Assembly: GCA_046091905.1 (NCBI GenBank)
Contig: JBJTCN010000048.1
Span: 1 to 23,928, forward strand
Direction of reading: 5' to 3'
Origin: ZLKRG08 sp046091905
GTDB taxonomy: Bacteria; Actinomycetota; Actinomycetes; Nanopelagicales; Nanopelagicaceae
DNA length: 23,928 bases
Shown here: in pieces, positions 6,301 through 14,189 of the stretch
How positions within the stretch are numbered: the stretch's first letter is position 1
Layout of the letters: each line of letters begins with the position of its first letter
Made by a program: the position numbers and the translations under genes
The notes under the pieces: model-generated
Databases searched by the model: none
The model's input: the letters and a program-made list of their open reading frames with translations, nothing else
What the model was told of the DNA's origin: nothing

Positions 6301-7115
6301 TGAGTGCATACGCCTATCTAATTGGTTGGCGCATAGTTCGATTTCTTCCCGAGCCAATTGCCTATCGACTTTTCTATTCTTTAGGTGACTATGTTTATCG
6401 AAAGAATGGCAAGGGTGTGCGCCGCCTGCGCTCTAATATGCAACAAGTTAGTAATTTAACTGGCCAGCAATTGGAATCACTTACTAAAGATGCGATGCGT
6501 TCGTACCTGCGTTATTGGTGCGACACCTTTCGCTTGCCTGATTGGTCTGCGAAGAAAATTGATTTCGAAGTTGAATTAGTCAATGGCGCGGCGCTAACCA
6601 CTCCGCTAGATGAAGGTCGAGGAGTAGTTGTAGCGTTACCTCATTCTGGCAATTGGGATCATGCTGCCGCTTATTTTTTGGGACGCGGTTATAAAGCAGT
6701 AACTGTCGCCGAACGACTAAAACCAGAGCGAGTTTTTCAAGCATTCTTAAATTATCGTCAACAGCTTGGTTTAGAGGTGTTAGCTTCAGATATGCGCAGT
6801 ATTCCAACTCTGATTAAACGAGCAGAAGAGGGCTACATCATCGCACTGGTAGCGGATCGCGATTTAAGTTCAGATGGCACTGAGGTAAATTTCTTCGGAA
6901 AGAGAGCAAAGATGCCGGCAGGGCCAATGGTTATTGCGCAGAAGGCAGATGTGGATTTGGTTGGTGCCTTTATTGTCTACACCAAAAAATCTATCAAAAT
7001 ATATTTTGAAAAATTAGAGAAGAGCGTGCAAGCAGAGGCAGACTTTTTTGCCAAACATATTGCTGCGCATCCAGTTGATTGGCATATGTTGCAGAGGATC
7101 TGGTTGGATGATTGA
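6300..7115 (+). CDS. Phosphatidylinositol mannoside acyltransferase (PatA-like)
   Basis: This protein of about 271 residues belongs to the HtrB/LpxL-type lysophospholipid acyltransferase family. The catalytic H-x4-D motif is HSGNWD (His115, Asp120), followed by VAERLKPERVF, ALVADRDL, FFGKRAKMPAGP and the closing WHMLQRIWLDD. In mycobacteria the gene between pgsA and pimA (Rv2611c, PatA) adds a fatty acid to phosphatidylinositol mannosides at the inner membrane face; I infer the same role. The start is GTG at 6300, sharing one base with the pgsA stop (TAGTG); the upstream open frame to 6222 lies inside pgsA. It overlaps the next gene by 8 bases. It is the middle gene of a coupled three-gene lipid-mannoside set. 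Confidence 0.87.
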   Translation: MSAYAYLIGWRIVRFLPEPIAYRLFYSLGDYVYRKNGKGVRRLRSNMQQVSNLTGQQLESLTKDAMRSYLRYWCDTFRLPDWSAKKIDFEVELVNGAALTTPLDEGRGVVVALPHSGNWDHAAAYFLGRGYKAVTVAERLKPERVFQAFLNYRQQLGLEVLASDMRSIPTLIKRAEEGYIIALVADRDLSSDGTEVNFFGKRAKMPAGPMVIAQKADVDLVGAFIVYTKKSIKIYFEKLEKSVQAEADFFAKHIAAHPVDWHMLQRIWLDD

Positions 7116-8274
7116 TCGGCTACTTAATATCGGAATTGTCTGTCCATATGGTTGGGATGCACCTGGCGGAGTGCAAGCACATATTGCCGACCTTCGAAGC
7201 TATTTAGTTAAACAAGGACATCAAGTTTCAGTACTTGCTCCCACCGCTGATGAAGAGAACCTTCCCGATTGGGTAGTAAGCGCTGGTAAACCCCTCTCTA
7301 TACCTTACAACGGAGCAGTTGCTCGAGTCCTATTTGGACCAATTGCATTTGCAAGGGTGAAGCAATGGATTGCCGATAATGAATTCGATTTGCTGCATTT
7401 ACATGAACCAGCGATACCAAGTATTTCGTTACTTGCATGTTGGGCTGCAGAAGGACCGATGGTTGGCACTTTTCACGCATCAGCAAAGAAGCAGAAAGCT
7501 AGTTTTGCGATTGTGCCAATTTTGGAACCGGTGATTGAGAAACTTTCAGCTCGAATCGCAGTTTCGGAAGCGGCGCGAGAAACTTTAGTTGCGCATTTAG
7601 ATACCGACGCAATAGTGATTCCAAATGGAATTTATGCAGAGCGAATGCGGGGAAGAGTTCGAGATGAATGGAGTGGCCAAACACTTGGCTTTATGGGTCG
7701 CTTTAATGAACCGCGTAAAGGTTTGAAAGTTCTAATAGATGCGCTTCCAATTATTAGTAGATTTCTTCCTGAAGTAAAAGTTTTGGTAGCAGGGCCAGGT
7801 GACCCAGAGGAGTTCCTATCTCAAATTGATTCACAACTTCGTAGTCGTATTCAATTTTTAGGAAAGTTAACTGAAACCGAGAAGGCAGATTTCATGTCCT
7901 CTGTTGGCGCGTATATTGCGCCAAATACTGGCGGTGAATCCTTTGGAATTATTTTGGCAGAGGCGTTGGCTGGAGGTGCGGCAGTTGTAGCGGCAGATAT
8001 TCCAGCATTCGCAGCGCTACTTGAGAATGGAAAGTATGGACGGTTATTTAGTTCAGAAGATTCTACTGATTTAGCTAAAATGGTAATTGATCTACTTCGA
8101 GAACCGATTGCAAGAAATGAGATGGCGCAAGCTGGACAAATTTATGCGCAGAAGTTCGATTGGGATGTGGTAGCCAAAGACATATTTGAAATTTACGAAA
8201 TGGCAATTGTTGGTAGCGGTAAAGTTGGTTTAGTTGCTGATAATCGACCTTGGAATAGGATGTGGAATCGCTAA
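7108..8274 (+). CDS. pimA: Phosphatidylinositol alpha-mannosyltransferase PimA-like (GT4)
   Basis: This 388-residue GT-B glycosyltransferase of family 4 is expected to transfer mannose from GDP-mannose to phosphatidylinositol, the first step to phosphatidylinositol mannosides on the cytoplasmic face. The N-terminal acceptor domain opens NIGIVCPYGWDAPGGVQAH, with the GGVQ loop near residues 20-23, and has HLHEPAIPS and GTFHAS. The C-terminal donor domain shows IPNGIY, GFMGRFNEPRKGL, AGPGDPEEF and the nucleotide-sugar site PNTGGESFGIILAEALAGG. ATG 7108 was chosen because the next residues begin the conserved N-terminus; it overlaps the acyltransferase stop by 8 bases with a GAGG element about 12 bases upstream. 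The open frame from 7048 lies inside the previous gene. Confidence 0.92.
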   Translation: MIDRLLNIGIVCPYGWDAPGGVQAHIADLRSYLVKQGHQVSVLAPTADEENLPDWVVSAGKPLSIPYNGAVARVLFGPIAFARVKQWIADNEFDLLHLHEPAIPSISLLACWAAEGPMVGTFHASAKKQKASFAIVPILEPVIEKLSARIAVSEAARETLVAHLDTDAIVIPNGIYAERMRGRVRDEWSGQTLGFMGRFNEPRKGLKVLIDALPIISRFLPEVKVLVAGPGDPEEFLSQIDSQLRSRIQFLGKLTETEKADFMSSVGAYIAPNTGGESFGIILAEALAGGAAVVAADIPAFAALLENGKYGRLFSSEDSTDLAKMVIDLLREPIARNEMAQAGQIYAQKFDWDVVAKDIFEIYEMAIVGSGKVGLVADNRPWNRMWNR

Positions 8275-8768
8275 TGTCACAGAGCGCGATTTACATTGCT
8301 ATTTTGATCCTCTCGCTTTGGTATTTATCTTTCACTGCGACTCGGCTTGATAGGTTGCATCACAGAGTAGAGACCAGTTGGGCGGCGTTAGATAGTTTGC
8401 TACAACGCAGAGCAGCCATCGCACTAGAGATAGCACATTCATCATTTGCAGACCCAGGAATGGCGCTAATACTTAATCAGGCAGCTCATCAAGCCAGAGA
8501 AGCAGAAATCTCAGATCGCTCCGATGCCGAAAGCGGCTTAACTGGTGCGCTGGGATTGCTACTTATGAATGTGCAAGAAAGTACAGATGATGCGTTACTC
8601 AAAGAGATAAGCCAAGTTACAGATAAAATACGGGTGGCCGTTAAATTACACGTTGAGGCAGTAAATCGAACTCAATTAGTGCGACGTAAATTTATAGTTA
8701 AAGCATTTCGTTTAGCAGGTCGAGCGCCGTTACCGAGCATTCACAAGTTTGAAGATGATGCGATTTAA
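8274..8768 (+). CDS. LemA-like membrane-anchored protein
   Basis: This protein of about 164 residues has one N-terminal membrane segment (about residues 4-20, YIAILILSLWYLSF) followed by a mainly helical part. The stretch LHHRVETSWAALDSLLQRRAAIALEI resembles the LemA family, whose members are membrane-anchored helical bundles of unsettled function. Similar proteins follow pimA in other actinobacteria as I recall it, so it may belong to the same cell-envelope unit. The start ATG shares one base with the pimA stop (TAATG); a GTG at 8262 is possible. Its 3' end overlaps the next gene by 14 bases. No catalytic motif is visible. Confidence 0.65.
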   Translation: MSQSAIYIAILILSLWYLSFTATRLDRLHHRVETSWAALDSLLQRRAAIALEIAHSSFADPGMALILNQAAHQAREAEISDRSDAESGLTGALGLLLMNVQESTDDALLKEISQVTDKIRVAVKLHVEAVNRTQLVRRKFIVKAFRLAGRAPLPSIHKFEDDAI

Positions 8769-9702
8769 AGTTATTACGCTGGTAGCGCTTCTTTTTTTGA
8801 CTGCTTGTGCATCCAAGAACGTCTCCACAATCAGTGGCAAAGAGGCAGTTGACGGCCCAATTATCGTGGTAAAAATCGACGACACACCGGATGCTCATCC
8901 GCAAGTAGGAATCGATAAGGCAGATCTTGTTTACATAGAACAAGTTGAAGGTGGATTAGTTCGCCTGGCTGCAATCTTCTCGACTGAAATTCCTGCTGCA
9001 ATTGGTCCGGTCAGAAGTGCGCGAATTTCAGATATTGATTTAATGGCGCAATTTGGAAAAGTTGCATTTTTCTACTCGGGTGTGCAAAGTAAATTCTTAC
9101 CTGTAATTAAAGCAGCAAATCTCTTTGATATTGGTGCTGAGCATGAATCACCAAAGTTGTATACCCGTGACCCAAATAGATTCGCTCCTTACGACATGAT
9201 TCTCTCCGGTTCTGAAGTTAGAGAAAGAATCTCTGGTTTAGAGGTCGCTAAGGCCAGCAACATTGAATGGAGCTTCGGCAAATTAACTAATGAAGGAAAT
9301 CCAATCAGCGCGGTGAGGGTTAAATGGCCAGCCTCTAATTACAGCGCAAAGTGGAACGGTAAAACTTGGGATCTTTATCAAAATGGTAAAGCTGACATCA
9401 CAAGTGATGGGATGCAAATTTCACCAAGCACATTCATTATTCAAAATGTGGTGATTACAGATTCGATATATAAAGATAAATTAGGCGGAATTACACCGCT
9501 TTCAATCACGGTAGGTGAGGGAACTGGTTGGGTACTTCGCGATGGAGTTGCAATTAAAGCCACATGGAATCGCCCTGATTCAACATCTGGAACCGCATGG
9601 AGCGATGAGAATGGCAAAGAGATTAAATTCGCAGCTGGCCAAATTTGGGTAGCGCTTACCGACCAAGCCCCCGAATTTACGGCTGCACCAACCAAGAAGT
9701 AG
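8755..9702 (+). CDS. DUF3048 (YerB-like) lipoprotein
   Basis: This protein of about 315 residues is predicted to be exported and lipid-anchored: the signal peptide MMRFKVITLVALLFLTAC ends in the lipobox LTAC with Cys18. The mature part matches DUF3048/YerB proteins: VVKIDDTPDAHPQ, KADLVYIEQVEGG, RLAAIFSTEIP, IGPVRSAR, and in the second half a TWNRP segment with GQIWVAL near the C-terminus. The function of this family is not established. Adjacent ATGs at 8755 and 8758 are both possible starts, and the gene overlaps the LemA-like gene by 14 bases, suggesting translational coupling. Its stop codon supplies the first three bases of the pdxS -10 box. Confidence 0.85.
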   Translation: MMRFKVITLVALLFLTACASKNVSTISGKEAVDGPIIVVKIDDTPDAHPQVGIDKADLVYIEQVEGGLVRLAAIFSTEIPAAIGPVRSARISDIDLMAQFGKVAFFYSGVQSKFLPVIKAANLFDIGAEHESPKLYTRDPNRFAPYDMILSGSEVRERISGLEVAKASNIEWSFGKLTNEGNPISAVRVKWPASNYSAKWNGKTWDLYQNGKADITSDGMQISPSTFIIQNVVITDSIYKDKLGGITPLSITVGEGTGWVLRDGVAIKATWNRPDSTSGTAWSDENGKEIKFAAGQIWVALTDQAPEFTAAPTKK

Positions 9703-9705
9703 ACT
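9700..9705 (+). promoter_or_regulatory. -10 box, leaderless pdxS
   Basis: TAGACT, whose TAG is the stop codon of the lipoprotein gene, is followed by 7 bases (TCGCGAC) and the pdxS ATG. It has the same hexamer and spacing as thrS, with no Shine-Dalgarno site. Confidence 0.55.
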
Positions 9706-9712
9706 TCGCGAC

Positions 9713-10600
9713 ATGGCTGAATATACAGGTACTGCGCGCGTTAAGCGCGGCATGGCGGAGATGCTTAAGGGCGGCGTCATTATGGACGTCGTTGATTCTG
9801 AGCAAGCGAAGATTGCAGAAGATGCAGGCGCAGTTGCAGTGATGGCGTTAGAGCGCGTACCTGCCGATATTCGTGCACAAGGTGGCGTTGCTCGCATGTC
9901 TGATCCAGACATGATCGAGAAAATTAAGAAGGCAGTATCGATTCCAGTTATGGCTAAGGCGCGTATTGGCCACTTTGCAGAAGCTCAAATTCTGGAATCA
10001 CTTGGCGTTGATTACATAGATGAGTCTGAAGTTTTAACTCCAGCAGATTATGCAAACCACATTGATAAGTGGGCATTTAAAGTGCCATTTGTTTGCGGTG
10101 CGACCAATCTCGGTGAAGCGCTACGACGTATCAATGAAGGCGCAGCCATGATTCGCTCAAAAGGCGAAGCTGGTACCGGAGATGTTTCAAATGCAGTTAC
10201 CCATATGCGCACTATCGGCGGAGAAATTCGTCGCTTAACTTCAATGCGCGAAGATGAACTATTTGTGGCAGCAAAAGAGTTAGCTGCACCTTATGAATTA
10301 GTTAAAGAGGTAGCCGCAACTGGAAAGTTACCAGTGGTGCTCTTTACTGCAGGTGGAATCGCAACTCCAGCCGATGCATCTCTAATGATGCAATTAGGCG
10401 CAGATGGCGTCTTCATTGGTTCTGGTATTTTCAAGTCCGGCAATCCTGCACAGCGCGCATCGGCATGCGTTAAGGCGACAACTTTCTATAACGATCCCAA
10501 GATAGTCGCAGATGTATCACGTGGCTTAGGAGATGCAATGGTTGGTATCAACGTTGCAGATATTCCAGTGCCACATCGATTGGCAGAACGCGGCTGGTAA
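9713..10600 (+). CDS. pdxS: Pyridoxal 5'-phosphate synthase subunit PdxS
   Basis: This 295-residue TIM-barrel subunit makes pyridoxal phosphate from ribose-5-phosphate, glyceraldehyde-3-phosphate and ammonia delivered by PdxT. The catalytic residues are visible: Asp25 in GVIMDVVD, Lys82 in VMAKARIGH (Lys81 in Bacillus) and Lys150 in RSKGEAGTGD (Lys149 in Bacillus). Other landmarks are ALERVPADIRAQGGVARM and the phosphate-binding FTAGGIATPADASLMM and GADGVFIGSGIF. The length is normal. pdxT starts directly after its stop (TAAATG). The product would be the cofactor for PabC encoded in this window. Confidence 0.98.
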   Translation: MAEYTGTARVKRGMAEMLKGGVIMDVVDSEQAKIAEDAGAVAVMALERVPADIRAQGGVARMSDPDMIEKIKKAVSIPVMAKARIGHFAEAQILESLGVDYIDESEVLTPADYANHIDKWAFKVPFVCGATNLGEALRRINEGAAMIRSKGEAGTGDVSNAVTHMRTIGGEIRRLTSMREDELFVAAKELAAPYELVKEVAATGKLPVVLFTAGGIATPADASLMMQLGADGVFIGSGIFKSGNPAQRASACVKATTFYNDPKIVADVSRGLGDAMVGINVADIPVPHRLAERGW

Positions 10601-11176
10601 ATGCGCGTTGGCGTCCTGGCGCTTCAAGGTGATTTTCGCGAACACATTGCAGCCTTAAGCGCGATCGGTGTTGAAGCGGTCGCAGTAAAAACAGAAACGG
10701 AAATCAACTCGGTTGATGCATTGATCTTTCCTGGTGGCGAATCAACAACTATTGCAAAACTCGCCCGAATCTTCGGAGTTTTTGAAACGCTAAAGATGCG
10801 TATCAACTCTGGTACCCCAATCTATGGTTCATGTGCCGGGTTAATTCTTTTGGCAGATCGCATTCTTGATGGTGTCGCAGGGCAAGAAACTTTCGGTGGT
10901 TTGAACATTACTGCTCGGCGAAATGCATTCGGTCGCCAAGTTGATTCATTCGAAGGCGAGATTGAATTTACCGGTTTAGGAAAATTAAATGGAGTATTTA
11001 TCCGAGCACCTTGGGTAGAAGAGGTCGGCGAAGGTGTCGTGGTCCTGGCAACTTCACATAGACATCCAGTTGCAGTACGCCAAGGAAATATCTTGGCTAC
11101 CTCATTTCACCCAGAGTTAACTAATGATTACTCCGTGCATAAATACTTCATTGAAGAGTTCTGCAAGGCTCGTTAA
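10601..11176 (+). CDS. pdxT: Pyridoxal 5'-phosphate synthase glutaminase subunit PdxT
   Basis: This 191-residue class I glutamine amidotransferase releases ammonia for PdxS. The catalytic triad is Cys78 (GSCAG), His170 and Glu172 (SFHPE); FPGGESTT (43-50) is the conserved oxyanion-region motif. The gene starts with no gap after pdxS, fitting the stoichiometric PdxS-PdxT complex. There is no tesB-like gene between the two, unlike M. tuberculosis, where Rv2605c intervenes. Its stop codon overlaps a good -10 hexamer for yebC. Confidence 0.97.
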   Translation: MRVGVLALQGDFREHIAALSAIGVEAVAVKTETEINSVDALIFPGGESTTIAKLARIFGVFETLKMRINSGTPIYGSCAGLILLADRILDGVAGQETFGGLNITARRNAFGRQVDSFEGEIEFTGLGKLNGVFIRAPWVEEVGEGVVVLATSHRHPVAVRQGNILATSFHPELTNDYSVHKYFIEEFCKAR

Positions 11177-11179
11177 AAT
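11174..11179 (+). promoter_or_regulatory. -10 box for yebC
   Basis: TAAAAT, whose TAA is the pdxT stop, is close to the ideal TATAAT. A start about 7 bases later would leave a leader of roughly 24 bases carrying AGGGTAGGTG ahead of the yebC ATG. It is one of the few unit heads here that seems to have a leader. Confidence 0.45.
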
Positions 11180-11209
11180 GAGGATGAATAAAAAGGGTAG
11201 GTGTTAAGA

Positions 11210-11971
11210 ATGTCAGGCCATTCCAAATGGGCGACGACCAAGCATAAAAAAGCCATCATCGATGCGCGCCGTGCTAAAAGTTTTGCGAAACTCACTAAGG
11301 CCATAGAAGTTGCGGCTCGCAATGGTGGCGCAGATGTGTCCGGTAACCCTGCTTTATATGACGCTATGCAAAAGGCAAAAAAGGCTTCGGTTCCTAATGA
11401 CAATATTGATCGCGCAGTAAAACGTGGTGCAGGTCTAGAAGATGGCGCGGCAACGTACGAAACCATTATGTATGAAGGTTATGGTCCAGCAGGTGTTGCA
11501 ATCATGATCGAATGTTTAACTGATAATCGAAATCGAGCTGCTTCGGAAGTGAGAGTTGCTGTCACTCGAAATGGTGGCAACATGGCTGATCCAGGATCAG
11601 TTGCATATCTATTTAATCGTAAAGGTGTAATAGTGGTACCCAAGAGCATTGGCGCAACTGAAGACTCTCTAATGGAGGCCACCTTAGAAGCCGGCGCCGA
11701 AGAGATTAAAGATCTAGGTGAAACCTTTGAAATTATTTCGGAGGCATCAGATTTAGTTTCAGTTCGAACTGCGCTACAGACCGCAAATATCGATTATGAC
11801 TCTGCAGACTCTTCATTTTTACCAACTATGTCGATACCAATCTCTGATCCCGAGACCGCAAAGAAGCTCTTTGATTTGATTGATGCAATCGAAGAATCCG
11901 ATGAAGTGCAGAATGTTTACGGCAATTTTGATGTATCAGATGAGGTATTGGAGCAGGCCGCGAGCCTCTAA
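11210..11971 (+). CDS. yebC: YebC/PmpR-family protein
   Basis: This 253-residue member of the YebC/TACO1 family begins with the conserved MSGHSKWATTKHKK. Further landmarks are KLTKAIEVAARNGG, PNDNIDRAVKRG, YEGYGPAGVA, TDNRNRAASEVR, GGNMADPGSVAYLF and, near the end, DEVQNVYGNFDVSDEV. Family members were described as transcriptional regulators; more recent work links them to translation, including relief of ribosome stalling at proline runs. Sequence alone does not separate these roles. ATG 11210 was preferred over GTG 11201 because MSGHSKW is the family N-terminus and AGGTG lies six bases upstream. It precedes ruvC, as in many bacteria. Confidence 0.95.
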   Translation: MSGHSKWATTKHKKAIIDARRAKSFAKLTKAIEVAARNGGADVSGNPALYDAMQKAKKASVPNDNIDRAVKRGAGLEDGAATYETIMYEGYGPAGVAIMIECLTDNRNRAASEVRVAVTRNGGNMADPGSVAYLFNRKGVIVVPKSIGATEDSLMEATLEAGAEEIKDLGETFEIISEASDLVSVRTALQTANIDYDSADSSFLPTMSIPISDPETAKKLFDLIDAIEESDEVQNVYGNFDVSDEVLEQAASL

Positions 11972-11992
11972 CCTTTTTTAAGGCCTTTAATT

Positions 11993-11998
11993 TAGGCT
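11993..11998 (+). promoter_or_regulatory. -10 box, leaderless ruvC
   Basis: TAGGCT is followed by 6 bases (TTTGTC) and the ruvC ATG. The 33-base gap after yebC is T-rich and has no Shine-Dalgarno site. Confidence 0.55.
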
Positions 11999-12004
11999 TT
12001 TGTC

Positions 12005-12538
12005 ATGCGCGTGCTTGCAATTGACCCTGGTTTAACCCGGTGCGGCATCGGCGTAATTGAATCTAAATCAATGTCATTAATCGGAGTTGGCGTACTCAAG
12101 AGCTCGTCAGATGATGCCATTGAAAAGCGGCTAATGGAGATTGATGCTCAAATCCGCCAATGGATTAATGAACATAATCCAGATGTGATTGCTATTGAAC
12201 GAGTTTTCTCCCAACAGAATTTGCGTACCGTAATGGGTACCGCACAAGTTGCTGGAGTATCGCTACTTGCAGCAGCGCAAGCTAATATCAAAGTTGTCAT
12301 GCATACACCGTCTGAAGTTAAAGCTGCTGTTACCGGAAATGGTCGGGCTAAAAAAGATCAAGTGGCACAGATGGTGCAGCGAATTTTGAAATTAACTGAG
12401 AAGCCAAAACCAGTTGATGCTACCGATGCTCTGGCGCTAGCAATTTGCCATGTATGGCGAGGTAGTGGAAATGAGAGAGTACTTGCTGCGACAGTTAAAG
12501 AGAAGGCGCGATTGATAGCATTAAGAGGCAGCGCATGA
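12005..12538 (+). CDS. ruvC: Holliday junction endonuclease RuvC
   Basis: This 177-residue RNase H-fold resolvase cuts Holliday junctions symmetrically. The four acidic catalytic residues are in place: Asp7 (LAIDPGLTRCG), Glu65 (AIERVFSQQN), Asp138 and Asp141 (PVDATDALALAICH). It is the first gene of ruvC-ruvA-ruvB; its stop overlaps the ruvA start as ATGA. The product acts with the RuvAB branch-migration motor during recombinational repair. Confidence 0.97.
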   Translation: MRVLAIDPGLTRCGIGVIESKSMSLIGVGVLKSSSDDAIEKRLMEIDAQIRQWINEHNPDVIAIERVFSQQNLRTVMGTAQVAGVSLLAAAQANIKVVMHTPSEVKAAVTGNGRAKKDQVAQMVQRILKLTEKPKPVDATDALALAICHVWRGSGNERVLAATVKEKARLIALRGSA

Positions 12539-13146
12539 TTGCTTCACTCTTTGGCACCATTCGATCGCTCAAATTAGATCAAGCGGTCATAGAGGTAAAT
12601 GGCGTTGGCTACCAAATTCAAATTACTGCTAAGACTGCTGGTGAATTATCAGTGGGTCGCGACTACCAAGTATTTACCTCAATGATCATTAGAGAAGATT
12701 CCATGAGTCTTTATGCTTTTATCGAAAATGATGAACGTGAATTATTCGAACTAGTCCAGACAGTATCAGGAATCGGCCCAAAGGTGGCTTTGGCAATTAC
12801 CGCTGCCATGAGTATTGAAGATTTTGCTCATGCACTTAGCAATAAGGACGATATTGCAATATCGGCAGTGCCAGGACTTGGTAAGAAAGGTGCGCAGAGA
12901 TTAATTCTGGAGCTATCTGGAAAATTGGACTTTTCACATCCTGCCAATAAAACAGTTAGTTATTCTTGGCGAGATCAATTAATAGATGCTTTAACTGGTT
13001 TAGGTTTTACACGTAAACAAGCTGAGCAATCAGTAAATGAAATATCAGCGCACCGTGACAGTAAAGAGTTAAATGCAATGAGCCCTTCTGGCCTGTTAAA
13101 GCTTGCGCTATCTCATGCAAATACCCAAAAAGGGCTCGGTAAATGA
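12535..13146 (+). CDS. ruvA: Holliday junction DNA helicase subunit RuvA
   Basis: This 203-residue protein binds four-way DNA junctions as a tetramer and loads RuvB. An OB-fold N-terminal domain (about 1-64, with VIEVNGVGYQI) is followed by two helix-hairpin-helix motifs, around VSGIGPKVALAI (about 77-88) and AVPGLGKKGAQRLI (about 111-124). The C-terminal domain contacting RuvB is about 157-203 (DALTGLGFTRKQAEQSV). It is coupled to ruvC and ruvB by ATGA overlaps at both ends. Confidence 0.96.
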   Translation: MIASLFGTIRSLKLDQAVIEVNGVGYQIQITAKTAGELSVGRDYQVFTSMIIREDSMSLYAFIENDERELFELVQTVSGIGPKVALAITAAMSIEDFAHALSNKDDIAISAVPGLGKKGAQRLILELSGKLDFSHPANKTVSYSWRDQLIDALTGLGFTRKQAEQSVNEISAHRDSKELNAMSPSGLLKLALSHANTQKGLGK

Positions 13147-14171
13147 GCGATCGTTTAGTTTCGCCAAGCGCTGGGAACGAAGAGAGCGCAACCGAAAATG
13201 CGTTAAGACCAAAATCGCTCTCAGAGTTTGTGGGACAACAACGAGTTAGAGATCAAATTGGAGTACTGCTGCAATCTGCAAAGAGTCGCAGCGTTAGCGC
13301 TGATCACATTTTGCTCTCAGGCCCACCAGGTCTTGGTAAAACTACTTTAGCTTTTATTTTGGCGGAAGAATTAGGTGCGCCAATTAGAATTAGCAGCGGG
13401 CCTGCCATTACTCACGCCGGAGATTTGGCGGCAATCCTTTCATCGCTAACCGAAAGAGAGATTCTCTTTCTAGATGAGATTCATAGATTAACTAGACCTG
13501 CAGAAGAGTTGCTCTATTTGGCGATGGAGGATTTTCGAGTAGATGTAGTAGTAGGTAAAGGTCCTGGCGCCACCGCAATACCTCTGGAATTACCTAAATT
13601 CACTTTAGTAGGTGCCACGACTCGTGCAGGTTTATTGCCGCCACCATTACGCGATCGCTTTGGCTTTACGGCACATATGGAATTTTATGAAAGCGAAGAG
13701 CTCGCCAAAATAATTGAACGCTCGGCAAAGTTGCTTGAAATCAAGATTGCAAGTGATGCCACCGCGGAAATTGCCGGACGCTCTAGAGGTACGCCACGAA
13801 TTGCTAATCGATTGCTCCGCCGCGTACGTGATTTCGCATTGGTAAATAAGGTGCTGCAAATTGATTTAACAACAACCAAAGCTGCATTAGAGATGTACGA
13901 AGTAGATCTACTTGGTTTAGATCGATTAGATAGAGCGGTCTTAGAGGCCTTAGTTATTCGTTTTAATGGTGGACCAGTTGGTCTTTCCACTCTCGCCATT
14001 GCCGTCGGTGAAGAGATCGAAACTGTGGAATCAGTTGCCGAGCCATTTTTAGTTCGCACTGGATTAATGGCGAGAACTGCGCGTGGTCGCATTGCAACAC
14101 CAGCAGGCTTTAGTCATTTGGGCCACAAATCGCCGCACGGTTGGAGCCTTTTCGACAGCACCGATAGTTAA
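13143..14171 (+). CDS. ruvB: Holliday junction branch migration ATPase RuvB
   Basis: This 342-residue AAA+ ATPase drives branch migration as a hexamer on RuvA. Motifs in order: Walker A GPPGLGKTT (60-68), Walker B ILFLDEIHRL, sensor 1 LVGATTRAG, arginine finger region LRDRFGF, sensor 2 RGTPRIANRLLRRVRDFA, and a C-terminal winged-helix domain with GGPVGLSTLA and the closing GHKSPHGWSLF. The length is normal. It ends 18 bases before secD; yajC, often found here in actinobacteria, is absent. Confidence 0.98.
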   Translation: MSDRLVSPSAGNEESATENALRPKSLSEFVGQQRVRDQIGVLLQSAKSRSVSADHILLSGPPGLGKTTLAFILAEELGAPIRISSGPAITHAGDLAAILSSLTEREILFLDEIHRLTRPAEELLYLAMEDFRVDVVVGKGPGATAIPLELPKFTLVGATTRAGLLPPPLRDRFGFTAHMEFYESEELAKIIERSAKLLEIKIASDATAEIAGRSRGTPRIANRLLRRVRDFALVNKVLQIDLTTTKAALEMYEVDLLGLDRLDRAVLEALVIRFNGGPVGLSTLAIAVGEEIETVESVAEPFLVRTGLMARTARGRIATPAGFSHLGHKSPHGWSLFDSTDS

Positions 14172-14175
14172 CGCC

Positions 14176-14181
14176 TAAACT
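14176..14181 (+). promoter_or_regulatory. -10 box, leaderless secD
   Basis: TAAACT is followed by 8 bases (CTCGCCCT) and the secD ATG. The whole promoter candidate fits in the 18-base gap after ruvB. Confidence 0.55.
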
Positions 14182-14189
14182 CTCGCCCT

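Noticed and set aside
13685..14092. Minus-strand 135-residue frame inside ruvB
   Set aside because: It is antisense to the conserved ruvB C-terminal half, and its composition is that of a shadow frame.
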